A DNA stretch of 64,000 nt, from contig NZ_CYGY02000081.1 in NCBI RefSeq assembly GCF_900007165.1, positions 1 through 64,000 of the forward strand, given 5' to 3'. This DNA comes from Paraburkholderia piptadeniae. Its GTDB lineage: Bacteria > Pseudomonadota > Gammaproteobacteria > Burkholderiales > Burkholderiaceae. The first letter of the stretch is position 1, and each line of letters begins with the position of its first letter. Of the stretch, positions 1 to 7,664 are shown one piece after another. A program made the position numbers and the translations under genes. A model generated the notes under the pieces. It did no database searches, was not told the DNA's origin, and saw only the letters and a list, made by a program, of their open reading frames with translations.

Positions 1-44
1 CGTGCACCGGTTCTGATGCCGTTTGTTGTATTTGAAGTCACACG

Positions 45-74
45 AAGCGCCGCACTTGCGGCGCTTTGTTTTTT
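45..74 (+). terminator. Intrinsic terminator
   Basis: A perfect 9-bp stem (AAGCGCCGC / GCGGCGCTT) with an ACTT loop is followed at once by TGTTTTTT. It should end a plus-strand transcript whose gene lies before the window. Confidence 0.85.
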
Positions 75-76
75 AT

Positions 77-129
77 GCGTGAATCTCGCGCAGAATCGCA
101 TGCGGTGACAACTTCTTTGTGATTCACGC
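77..129. repeat. 9-bp inverted repeat upstream of proQ-like gene
   Basis: GCGTGAATC at 77-85 is repeated exactly inverted as GATTCACGC at 121-129, 35 bases apart. It could be an operator pair or an RNA hairpin in the leader of the next gene. No function can be assigned from sequence alone. Confidence 0.3.
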
Positions 130-330
130 GTATCAGGACCGCTATTTGCCCAATGCGTCGGCTACTGCCGCGCCTTGTGCACATCGTGGCGAAAGCTCGC
201 ATACCGCGAGGAGTATCAAGAAAGGGCCATCAAGCAAGTGCATGATAAGCGCACGGCAGTCGGTAGCCGGGCGGGATGAAGATGCTCGTCGGCTGCTACA
301 ATCCTGCGTCATTGCAATACAGGTGAACAC

Positions 331-984
331 ATGGGCTTTGAACAACTGGCGAAGCTAAGGGACGAACTCGCCAAACAGGCAAACGCACAGCGCAAGCAAA
401 AGCAGGCGGCGAAAGAGCAGGCTGCCCAGGCGGGCGGCAAGGATGCCAAAGCGAAGGACGCAAAAACCCGGGACGCCAGGCCGGCGGCAAAGCCTGCCGC
501 GAAGCCGGCGGGCAAACCGGCGCAGGCGCGGCCGGCAGCGCGGCAAAATCCCGTCGATCCCGTCGTGCATACCATCGGCAAATTGCAGAAGCGCTTTCCG
601 CTGGCGTTTCCGAAGAATCCTGCGCCGAAGGTGGCGCTGAAGATCGGCATTCTCGAAGATCTGCTTGCGCAAGCGGGCGAACTGAAGCTGACCGAGCAGG
701 AAATCCGCGACGCGGTGAGCACCTGGTGCCGCGGCAGCCGCTATTGGGCGAGCCTGACGGAAGGCGCGCCGCGCGTTGATCTGACAGGGACGGAAACCGG
801 CAAGGTCACGGCATCGGATTCGGCGTTTGCGCGTCGTCGCTCGGGTGGACGGACGAAGCCGGCCAAGCCGGAGGGCGAAGCGAATGCCGTCGCGAAGGCT
901 GCGGAGGACGATGGCAAGCCGCAGCCGGAAAGCGCTGCCGCCGATGAAGGCAAGGCGTCTGAAGCGGATCAGGCTCGCGGCTGA
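331..984 (+). CDS. proQ: ProQ/FinO-domain RNA chaperone
   Basis: Probable RNA-binding chaperone of the ProQ/FinO family, which binds structured small RNAs and mRNA 3' ends in the cytoplasm. Of 217 residues, the conserved FinO domain covers roughly 70-150 (VVHTIGKLQKRFPLAF, then the WCRGSRYW segment typical of the fold). It is flanked by an Ala/Lys-rich N-terminal linker (about 15-70) and a low-complexity Lys/Ala/Glu C-terminal tail (about 165-217). Disordered basic extensions are usual in beta-proteobacterial members. The ATG at 331 follows a weak AGGTG. The gene stands alone, convergent with the acetyltransferase downstream. The family call is firm; the RNA targets are unknown. Confidence 0.85.
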   Translation: MGFEQLAKLRDELAKQANAQRKQKQAAKEQAAQAGGKDAKAKDAKTRDARPAAKPAAKPAGKPAQARPAARQNPVDPVVHTIGKLQKRFPLAFPKNPAPKVALKIGILEDLLAQAGELKLTEQEIRDAVSTWCRGSRYWASLTEGAPRVDLTGTETGKVTASDSAFARRRSGGRTKPAKPEGEANAVAKAAEDDGKPQPESAAADEGKASEADQARG

Positions 985-1054
985 TTGCCGGTTCGCCAGG
1001 CGGGCAGCGGAGGAGGGCGAAATGGACGACACATCCTCGCCCCCATTTCTCCGC

Positions 1055-1074
1055 CATGCAGCGCGCGCTGCATG
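1055..1074. terminator. 20-bp perfect palindrome between convergent genes
   Basis: CATGCAGCGC followed directly by GCGCTGCATG is a perfect 20-bp palindrome. It sits between the stop of the proQ-like gene (984) and the stop of the opposing acetyltransferase gene (1077). It would fold on either strand and probably serves as a two-way terminator or mRNA 3' end, though no T-tract follows. A protein-binding site is the alternative. Confidence 0.4.
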
Positions 1075-1076
1075 CT

Positions 1077-1610
1077 TCACGTGCGTTCGATATCCTTGAT
1101 TTTCCGTGCCGGCACGCCGCCGACGAGCGTATAGGCCGGCACGTCCTTCGTCACGACGGCCCCTGCGGCAACCACCGCCGCCTCGTGAATCGTCACGCCG
1201 GGCAGGATGGTGGCACCCGCACCGATCCACACCTTGTTTTCGATGCGGATTTCCTGGTGATCCAGTCCGCGCCCGAACTCGGGTTCGAACACGAGACCAT
1301 GCGTGGCCGTTTCGAACGATACGCGCGGTCCGATCTGCACGTCGACGCCGATGGAGATCCGGCTGTTTCGACAGGCGAGGCGCGTATCGGCGTTCAGATA
1401 CGCGCGGTCTCCGATCGAAATGCCGCGAATCGTCTCCTCGTTGAGGCTCATCTCGACATTCAACGGCCCGATGATCGTCACGTCCTTGCCGATCACCATG
1501 CCCGCCTTGCGGTACATCGAAGCACGCATGCGATTGAAAGGGCCATACGTCGGCATCGCGTTGCCGAGGCTCATGAAGATGTGTCGTGTCAGTGCCGTCA
1601 GTAGCTTCAT
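1077..1610 (-). CDS. Left-handed beta-helix acyltransferase (maltose/colanic acid O-acetyltransferase type)
   Basis: A 177-residue member of the hexapeptide-repeat acetyltransferase superfamily, which moves acetyl from acetyl-CoA to sugar hydroxyls. Imperfect hexapeptide repeats run through residues 40-165 (for example IGDRAYLNADTRL and IGAGATILPGVTI). The usual C-terminal end VVTKDVPAYTLVGGVPARKI is present. I chose the ATG at 1610 (MKLLTALTRH), preceded by AGGCAGGACG; the upstream extension is arginine-rich and shows no family similarity. No glycan-synthesis genes adjoin it, so the acceptor is unknown. Confidence 0.8.
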   Translation of the reverse strand: MKLLTALTRHIFMSLGNAMPTYGPFNRMRASMYRKAGMVIGKDVTIIGPLNVEMSLNEETIRGISIGDRAYLNADTRLACRNSRISIGVDVQIGPRVSFETATHGLVFEPEFGRGLDHQEIRIENKVWIGAGATILPGVTIHEAAVVAAGAVVTKDVPAYTLVGGVPARKIKDIERT

Positions 1611-2314
1611 CGTCCTGCCTTGATCGCCGCGCATCGTGCCATCCTCGCGCAGTCGAACGTCGCCGTGCTCCGTGGGGCGCACGCGCGGTCGGGTTGTTGT
1701 TCTGACTTCAGCCGTTTTTTGAAGGACATGTCGATAATCCCGGCTCGCTCGCTGGACCGCCGCCATCGAACCGCTCGGTTGGACTAAAAGTGTGATCTTA
1801 CCGATCGCTTGCAACCGCGAATCCGTTTCGTCCCTCAAGTGGCCTATTCAGAGGGGGTTTTGGCGCGAATTCGAGCATCGTGCGTCGCAACGTCGACGTC
1901 ATCGCGCGGTGCGCGTCGGAATGTTCCCCCTTTCGCCTTGATCAGCGCTGTATCGACGCTCTGCCGTCGCGTGCAGGTGATCCGTCATTTCGCCATGCAT
2001 GACGCAACGCCGTTCGCGCTAGGGAACGCGTAGCTTCGACACGCCGTGTGCCGTCGTCCTGACCACGTTCGGGCAGCAATTGCGCGCATGCCTTCTGCGG
2101 CCCCGAATCAGTCGCTCATCGCTGTTTTTTGACGCTCTGCCGAGCGGTGCAACAACACCCTGAAACAGGCGACGAGCGCCGGACTGCTCGCGCCTCTACA
2201 CCCCCTCAAAGGACAGGGTGCGCACGAAACGTATTGGCATAGCATTGCGCCACGAACTGCCAGATAACGTCAGCAATCCCCGAACCCGGTCGAGTCGAAC
2301 AGGAGACAAGCAGC
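1611..2314. other. Gene-free stretch of about 700 bases
   Basis: This separates two divergently transcribed genes. Short open frames here (for example 1809-2033) have no ribosome-binding site and no recognisable similarity. The stretch presumably holds the two promoters, but I see no convincing sigma-70 pair, operator or RNA gene. Confidence 0.4.
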
Positions 2315-3382
2315 ATGCATATCGGCATCAACATGGGGTACATCGCCACCCTCTTCACACCCGCCCAGGAAATCGAGTTCGCACAGGAGGCGGAGCGACT
2401 CGGCTACCGTTCGCTGTGGGTTGGCGAGCCCTATGGCAACGACGCTGCAACCGTCCTCGCTGCGCTTGCGGCCTGCACGAAGCGCATTCAGATCGGAGCG
2501 GGCATCTTCGCAATTCCCGGCCGAACGGCAGCCATGACGGCACAGACGGCCGCGACGCTCGACTGGCTGTCCAACGGACGCCTGCTGATGGGCCTTGGCC
2601 CGAGTGGCACGCAAGTCTCGGAAGGCTGGCATGGCGTACCGTTTGCAAAGCCGCTGCTGCGCACTCGTGAATACGTCGAAGTGATCCGCATGATCCTGCG
2701 CCGCGAAAAGCCGCTCGAGTACCACGGCGAGACGATACGGCTGCCGCTGCCGGGAACCGAGGGCAAACCGCTCAGGCTGATCATGCACCCGGTGCGTCCC
2801 GCCGTGCCCATTCTTCTCGCAGCGCTCGGTCCGAAGAACATCGAATTGTGCGGCGAGATCGCTGACGGCTGGTTGCCATTCTGGTTTGCGCCCGAGCACG
2901 CGGCGACGCTGCGCGCACCGCTGGAGGCGGGCGCGCGCGCGGCCGGCCGCGATCCCTCTGCGATCGACGTCATGGTCAACGTGATCGTTCATATCGACGA
3001 CGACCTGGCCCGGGCGCGCAACACGATGCGGCCGAGGCTTGCGTTGTACGTCGGCGGCATGGGCTCGAAGGAAAACAACTTCTACAAGACGCTCGTGAGC
3101 TCGTATGGCTACGGCGATGTCGCCGAACAGGTCCAGGAGCTCTACCTGTCAGGACGCAAGGCCGAGGCGGCAGCGCTTCTGCCCGACGAACTCGTCGACA
3201 TGGTGACGCTGTGCGGCCCCGCAGACCGGATCGCCCAGCGGCTGCATGCCTATCAGGCCGCCGGTGTCCATACCGTCATTCCGATGTTCGAGACGAGCAG
3301 CTTCCAGGAGCGGATGTCGCAACTGCAAGCGTTCGTCGATATCGCGAAGCGCTCCGGCTGCGTGACATTGAACCTCGATTGA
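2315..3382 (+). CDS. LLM-class (luciferase-like) F420- or flavin-dependent oxidoreductase
   Basis: A 355-residue TIM-barrel enzyme of the bacterial luciferase-like superfamily. It opens MHIGINMGYI, has the family segment LGYRSLWVGEPY near residue 30 and GRLLMGLGPSG near residue 90, and ends with the segment DELVDMVTLCGPADRIAQ. The family includes FMN-dependent monooxygenases and F420-dependent reductases or dehydrogenases. Because an F420:NADP oxidoreductase and cofC follow directly, F420H2 is the likely hydride donor; that is inference from context. ATG at 2315 follows AGGAGAC. Substrate unknown. Confidence 0.8.
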   Translation: MHIGINMGYIATLFTPAQEIEFAQEAERLGYRSLWVGEPYGNDAATVLAALAACTKRIQIGAGIFAIPGRTAAMTAQTAATLDWLSNGRLLMGLGPSGTQVSEGWHGVPFAKPLLRTREYVEVIRMILRREKPLEYHGETIRLPLPGTEGKPLRLIMHPVRPAVPILLAALGPKNIELCGEIADGWLPFWFAPEHAATLRAPLEAGARAAGRDPSAIDVMVNVIVHIDDDLARARNTMRPRLALYVGGMGSKENNFYKTLVSSYGYGDVAEQVQELYLSGRKAEAAALLPDELVDMVTLCGPADRIAQRLHAYQAAGVHTVIPMFETSSFQERMSQLQAFVDIAKRSGCVTLNLD

Positions 3383-3543
3383 CCAACGCTTGCGCGGGCA
3401 CGGGCAGGACAGGCGATAAGTCGGGACCGTGACGTGTCCGGACTCGAGCGGCACGCCGCAACGTGCGCGGCGCCGAGATACGCATAGCCAACACGACGTG
3501 GCCATTCAGGTCGCGGGAATCGAACAGACACGCGAAGGGCAAC

Positions 3544-4236
3544 ATGGTGCAACAGGAAAAACCGACGATCGCCGTGCTTGGCGGAACGGGCAATGAAGGC
3601 AGCGGGCTCGCATTGCGCTGGGCGCAGGCCGGCTACAGGGTCATCATCGGCTCGCGCAACGCAGAGAAGGCTGTGCGCGTATGTGCCGAACTCAACGATG
3701 TACTCGGCCGCGCGGCGTTGACATGGCAAGACAATCCGATGGCCGCGCAGGCAGCCGACATCATCGTGCTGACGGTGCCGTACGCGGCTGCACGCGCAAC
3801 GGCCGATGAAGTGCGCGGCAGTCTCGGCGGCAAGATCCTGATCGACGCGACCGTGCCGCTCGTGCCGCCCAAAGTCGCACGCGTGCAGTTGCCCGAAGGC
3901 GGTTCGGCCGTCGCGCAGATGCAGGCGCACCTCGGCGCGGACGTGCGCGTTGTCGCGGCATTCCAGAACGTCTCGGCGCATCATCTGCGCGATCTTGCGC
4001 ATGAGGTCGAATGCGACGTGCTGGTGTGCGGCGACGACATCGACGCACGTGACACCGTGATCGGTCTCGCCCGCGCGATCGGCCTGCGTGCGTACCATGC
4101 GGGGCCCATCTGCAACGCCGCGGCAGCCGAGGCGTTGACGTCGGTGCTCATCGCCATCAATTCGCGCTACAAGATTTCGGGTGCGGGCATTCGCATCACG
4201 GGCTTCGAAGCCGACCCTCACGCGCGCGAGCAATGA
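3544..4236 (+). CDS. npdG: NADPH:F420 oxidoreductase (F420-dependent NADP reductase)
   Basis: A 230-residue protein of the F420-dependent NADP oxidoreductase family, which moves hydride between NADP(H) and the deazaflavin F420. It has an N-terminal Rossmann motif (IAVLGGTGNEGSGLALRWA, residues 8-26) and GSRN just after, where Ser-Arg commonly contacts the NADP 2'-phosphate. Length is typical. I chose ATG 3544 (MVQQEKPT), preceded by GAAGGG, over the upstream in-frame start at 3463. Its stop overlaps the start of a 43-residue ORF. In nitroaromatic degraders this enzyme recycles F420H2 for F420-dependent hydride transferases, and the preceding LLM oxidoreductase could fill that role here. Confidence 0.85.
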   Translation: MVQQEKPTIAVLGGTGNEGSGLALRWAQAGYRVIIGSRNAEKAVRVCAELNDVLGRAALTWQDNPMAAQAADIIVLTVPYAAARATADEVRGSLGGKILIDATVPLVPPKVARVQLPEGGSAVAQMQAHLGADVRVVAAFQNVSAHHLRDLAHEVECDVLVCGDDIDARDTVIGLARAIGLRAYHAGPICNAAAAEALTSVLIAINSRYKISGAGIRITGFEADPHAREQ

Positions 4237-4364
4237 AGCCGCGGCAACCGAAGCAGATCGCCTCGACGGCAATAGCAGCCGTCGCGCGTGTGTCGGCAGG
4301 CGACGCCTTCGCGGCACGCGTGCTCGAGGCACTCGATCTGTCCGGCCCGAGAGCGAACGCATGA
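4233..4364 (+). CDS. Small ORF of 43 residues overlapping both neighbours
   Basis: ATG at 4233 overlaps the stop of the F420:NADP reductase gene, and its TGA overlaps the ATG of cofC, so it exactly fills the gap in a third frame. The product begins MKPRQPKQIAS and ends LDLSGPRANA: a basic N terminus followed by an Ala-rich helix-like segment. I recognise no family. The exact start/stop overlap at both ends suggests translational coupling, but it could also be chance or the remnant of a larger gene. Confidence 0.45.
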   Translation: MKPRQPKQIASTAIAAVARVSAGDAFAARVLEALDLSGPRANA

Positions 4365-4987
4365 AACCGTGGCTCGTCGTACCCGTTCGATCCATCCGCG
4401 GCGGCAAGCAACGCCTCGCCGGTATGTTGAGCGAGCACGAACGCATTCGTCTCAACACGACGCTGCTCGAGCATGTGCTAGCCGAGGCCACGCGGTTTCC
4501 TGGGCGCGGACGCACGCTCGTGGTGACGCGCTGTGCCGAAGTGGCGGCCGTGGCGCACAGGGCGGGCGTCGAGTGGCTCATCGAGCGCAATCTCACAGGA
4601 ATGAACGGCGCCCTCGACGAAGCACGCGCCCATCTCGGTACGAATCGCGGATCACGCCTGATGACGGTGTCGTGCGACCTGCCGTTGCTGTGCGCCGACG
4701 ATCTGATCGCGCTGGCGACAGCCGCTCCCCTGGCCACCGGCGTCGCGCTTGCACGTGACCACACCGGTTGCGGCACGAACGCGCTATGCCTGCCGCTCGA
4801 CGTCCCCTTTGCATTCAGCTTCGGCAAAGACAGCGCAGCACGACACCGCAGCGCGGCAGCGCGAAATGGCTTGCCGGTCGTCGAAGTTCAACGGCCGGGG
4901 CTGGCCGTCGATCTCGACACGCCGGCCGACCTGCAAGCGCTGCGTTTCGTCGTGCCGTGGTTGTGGCCGCACGCGCGGGCTGCGTAG
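4361..4987 (+). CDS. cofC: CofC-like phospholactate (phosphoglycerate) guanylyltransferase of F420 biosynthesis
   Basis: A 208-residue nucleotidyltransferase-fold protein matching CofC, which activates a three-carbon acid phosphate (2-phospholactate, phosphoenolpyruvate or 3-phosphoglycerate depending on organism) with GTP to build the F420 side chain. Visible family signatures are PVRSIRGGKQRLAGML (residues 8-23), SCDLPLL, GTNALCLPL, FSFGKDSAARH and VDLDTPADLQAL. ATG 4361 overlaps the stop of the small ORF. No cofD, cofE or fbiC (cofG/H) is in the window, so the rest of the F420 pathway must lie elsewhere if the cofactor is made. F420 genes are sparse in Burkholderiaceae, so this is a likely horizontal acquisition. 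Confidence 0.85.
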   Translation: MKPWLVVPVRSIRGGKQRLAGMLSEHERIRLNTTLLEHVLAEATRFPGRGRTLVVTRCAEVAAVAHRAGVEWLIERNLTGMNGALDEARAHLGTNRGSRLMTVSCDLPLLCADDLIALATAAPLATGVALARDHTGCGTNALCLPLDVPFAFSFGKDSAARHRSAAARNGLPVVEVQRPGLAVDLDTPADLQALRFVVPWLWPHARAA

Positions 4988-5076
4988 GGGCGTACGCGGA
5001 CCGCTGGCGAAGGCGGCGCACCGTGCGCCGTCTGGACATGAACACTCCCCGATGCAAACCAATAAGGAGCTCAACT

Positions 5077-6105
5077 TTGGAAACCCGTATTACACGACTG
5101 TTCGGTATCGATCATCCGATCATTTGTTCAGGCATGAGCCACATTGCCGTACCGGAACTCGTCGCCGCGGTCTCCGAAGCGGGAGGGCTGGGCATTCTTG
5201 CGACTGCCCCCTTGAACCCCGAAGCGACGCGCGAGTCCATTCGACGCGTGCGTGCGATCACCTCGCGGCCATTCGGCATCAACATCACGATGTTGACGGC
5301 GTTTGCGTCGGGGAATGTGCGCGTCGCGCTGGAAGAGCGTGTGCCCGTCGTGAATCTGTCGCTTGGACGAAGCACAGAAATCGCCGATGCCGTTCACGCC
5401 TATGGCGGCATGGTCGTCAACACGGTTACGACGGAAAAGCATGCGCGTGCCGCGCAAGCGGCCGGTGCCGACGCGCTGATCGTGACGGGTCACGAGGCGG
5501 CCGGGCATGGCGGCGCAGCGACGTCGCTGACGCTCGTCCCCGCCGTGCGCGATGCCGTCGAGCTACCCATCATCGCGGCGGGAGGGTTCGCTGACGGGCG
5601 AGGGCTCGTCGCGGCGCTGGCGCTCGGCGCCGACGCCATCGCGATGGGTACGCGCTTCGCCTTGTCGCTCGAAAGCCCACTGCACGCGCACGCAAAGGAT
5701 ACGGCGATCAGCAAGAGCGTGGCCGACACGCTGTACAGCCCGAATTTCGACGGGATTCCATGCCGTGTCATGGACACGCGAGCCGCGCGCAAGCGTGCCC
5801 GGCGTGCAATCAGTTTCATCGAAGCCGTGCCGGGTGCGCTGGCGAGCGCCGCCCAGCTCGGCATGTCCTTGCCCCAGGTTCTCAGAATGGCGTTCGTTCG
5901 GCCTGCAAACCTGGTGCAGCAAGTCCAGATCGGCGCATTGACGAAATCCACGCTGCTGTCCATCCGGAAAGGCGACATGAAGCGCGGCATTTTGCCGATC
6001 GGACAGGTTCAGGGACTGATCGACGAGGTGCTGTCCGCCTCGGCGATCATTCAACGAGCACTTCAGGAAGCAGAAGAGATACAGAACCGGATGGTGTCGG
6101 CTTGA
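5077..6105 (+). CDS. Nitronate monooxygenase / 2-nitropropane dioxygenase family FMN enzyme
   Basis: A 342-residue TIM-barrel FMN protein of the nitronate monooxygenase superfamily, which oxidises alkyl nitronates; related members are enoyl reductases. The motif GHEAAGHGG (138-146) matches the catalytic-His region of the family, followed by IIAAGGFADGRG and GADAIAMGTRFALS for FMN phosphate binding. I place the start at TTG 5077 because AAGGAGC lies seven bases before it; an in-frame ATG at 5038 lacks a good site. It is next to F420 genes and acyl-CoA enzymes, which suggests catabolism of a nitro compound, but the substrate is not readable from sequence. Confidence 0.8.
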   Translation: METRITRLFGIDHPIICSGMSHIAVPELVAAVSEAGGLGILATAPLNPEATRESIRRVRAITSRPFGINITMLTAFASGNVRVALEERVPVVNLSLGRSTEIADAVHAYGGMVVNTVTTEKHARAAQAAGADALIVTGHEAAGHGGAATSLTLVPAVRDAVELPIIAAGGFADGRGLVAALALGADAIAMGTRFALSLESPLHAHAKDTAISKSVADTLYSPNFDGIPCRVMDTRAARKRARRAISFIEAVPGALASAAQLGMSLPQVLRMAFVRPANLVQQVQIGALTKSTLLSIRKGDMKRGILPIGQVQGLIDEVLSASAIIQRALQEAEEIQNRMVSA

Positions 6106-6348
6106 TCGCTTCGTTTTCGGCATCGATGTGACGCGCCGTTCGATGCTGCAACCCGGATCGAATCGCGATACATCGGCTACGACGATGCATCCAGTTTAGT
6201 AAGGAATAGAAAACAAGAAGGCGATCGGCAGTCTTTTTGACGGCGGACGGAACGCGCAAGGACGGCAGTCATGCAACAGCGCAAACCTGGCTGGAAGCGG
6301 AAGCATTCGTCATCACGTATTGAAACGAAACCAACTAGTGGAATGACT

Positions 6349-7494
6349 ATGAAAGACAATTCAGCGGCGTTTCTCAGCGAGCAGGAGCTGATGATTCGCG
6401 AAACGGCAAGAAAGGTCGCAGCGGAGGTCGTCGCGCCGACTGCCGCCGAACGCGATAGAACGTGCGCGTGGCCACATGCCGAGTTGAATCAGGTGGCGGA
6501 GCTTGGATTCCTCGGTATGCTGGTTCCTCCCGAGTATGGTGGGTCGGGGGCGAGCTTCGTCGAGTACTGTCTCGCTATCGAAGCCTTCGCGGCAGCCGAT
6601 GCAGGATTCGCGACGATCCTGCACGTTCACAACACGATGGGCGGCATGCTCGCCTCCGAGGGCAACGCCTCGCAGAAGGAGCGTTATCTTCCCGGTCTGG
6701 TGTCCGGCAGGACCATCGGTGCGGGGCTTCTGACCGAACCGCAGGCGGGTTCCGACACGGCGGCGTTTCGCACGTCGGCCCGGCGCGAAGGCGACCACTA
6801 CGTGCTGAACGGCACGAAGCAGTTCATTTCGAACGGCAGCGAGGCCGGCTTCGCCTTCGCGTTCGCCATCACCGACAAGAACGCGGGGAAGGGCGGCGGG
6901 AGCATGTTCATCGTCGATCCAACCGATCCCGGCTACGTCGTTGCGCGCGTTGAAAACAAACTGGGACAGCGTTCGGCTCATGTCGCACAGATCCAACTGG
7001 ATAATTGCCGCGTTCCCGTCGAAAATCTTCTTGGAGAAGAGGGCACTGCATACAAGCGGCTGATGGGCGGGTTCTCCGAGGGGCGTATCGGGATCGCCGC
7101 GGTGGCGGTTGGAGTGGCACGCGCAGCATTGGAAGCCGCGGTGCAATACGCCAGGGAACGCGAAGCTTATGGCGCGCCCATCATCAATCTGCAGGGCGTA
7201 GGGTTCGATCTGGCCGACATGGCGACCCAGGTCGCTGTGGCACATCAATTTGTCCTTCATGCAGCGAGACTGCATACGGCAGGCATCCCGTGCGCATCCG
7301 AAGCGTCGATGGCGAAGCTCTACGCCAGCGAGATTGCCGAGAAGGTCTGTTCGGATGCGCTGCAGATCCACGGCGGCTACGGCTATCTCGCCGATTTCCC
7401 CGTTGAGCGCTATTACCGCGATGCGCGCGTGACCAAGATTTACGAAGGAACGAGTCACATCCAGAAGCTCATCATCGCTCGCAACCTGGTCTAA
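6349..7494 (+). CDS. Acyl-CoA dehydrogenase
   Basis: A 381-residue FAD-dependent acyl-CoA dehydrogenase, which introduces an alpha-beta double bond into an acyl-CoA. Family marks are LTEPQAGSDTAAFRTSA (flavin/substrate loop), EGRIGIAAVAVGVARAALE, QIHGGYGYLADFPVERYYRDARV and the C-terminal KIYEGTSHIQ, whose Glu is the usual catalytic base. ATG 6349 is preferred because AGTGGA lies six bases upstream; ATG 6343 is also possible. Gaps of about 240 and 170 bases flank it, so it may have its own promoter. It probably acts with the CoA ligase that follows. Confidence 0.9.
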   Translation: MKDNSAAFLSEQELMIRETARKVAAEVVAPTAAERDRTCAWPHAELNQVAELGFLGMLVPPEYGGSGASFVEYCLAIEAFAAADAGFATILHVHNTMGGMLASEGNASQKERYLPGLVSGRTIGAGLLTEPQAGSDTAAFRTSARREGDHYVLNGTKQFISNGSEAGFAFAFAITDKNAGKGGGSMFIVDPTDPGYVVARVENKLGQRSAHVAQIQLDNCRVPVENLLGEEGTAYKRLMGGFSEGRIGIAAVAVGVARAALEAAVQYAREREAYGAPIINLQGVGFDLADMATQVAVAHQFVLHAARLHTAGIPCASEASMAKLYASEIAEKVCSDALQIHGGYGYLADFPVERYYRDARVTKIYEGTSHIQKLIIARNLV

Positions 7495-7664
7495 GCCCGC
7501 TCGGCCGGATCATCGGGTGAGCCTAGCGTCCACTGGCAAGGTCCTTCCGTTCAGGCAAAGGGTCCAGCATCGATGGCCGGGTGGCGTAATCAAGCGTACG
7601 AACTGGATCGATATTGCTGTTGAATCTTCCAGAAGCCGGATGCACAAACAAAAGGAGACAACGC

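Noticed and set aside
1809..2033. 74-codon frame in the 1.6-2.3 kb gap
   Set aside because: No ribosome site, no similarity, composition not protein-like.
4768..5076. 5' extension of the nitronate monooxygenase frame
   Set aside because: Lies inside cofC in another frame; AAGGAGC seven bases before TTG 5077 decides the start.
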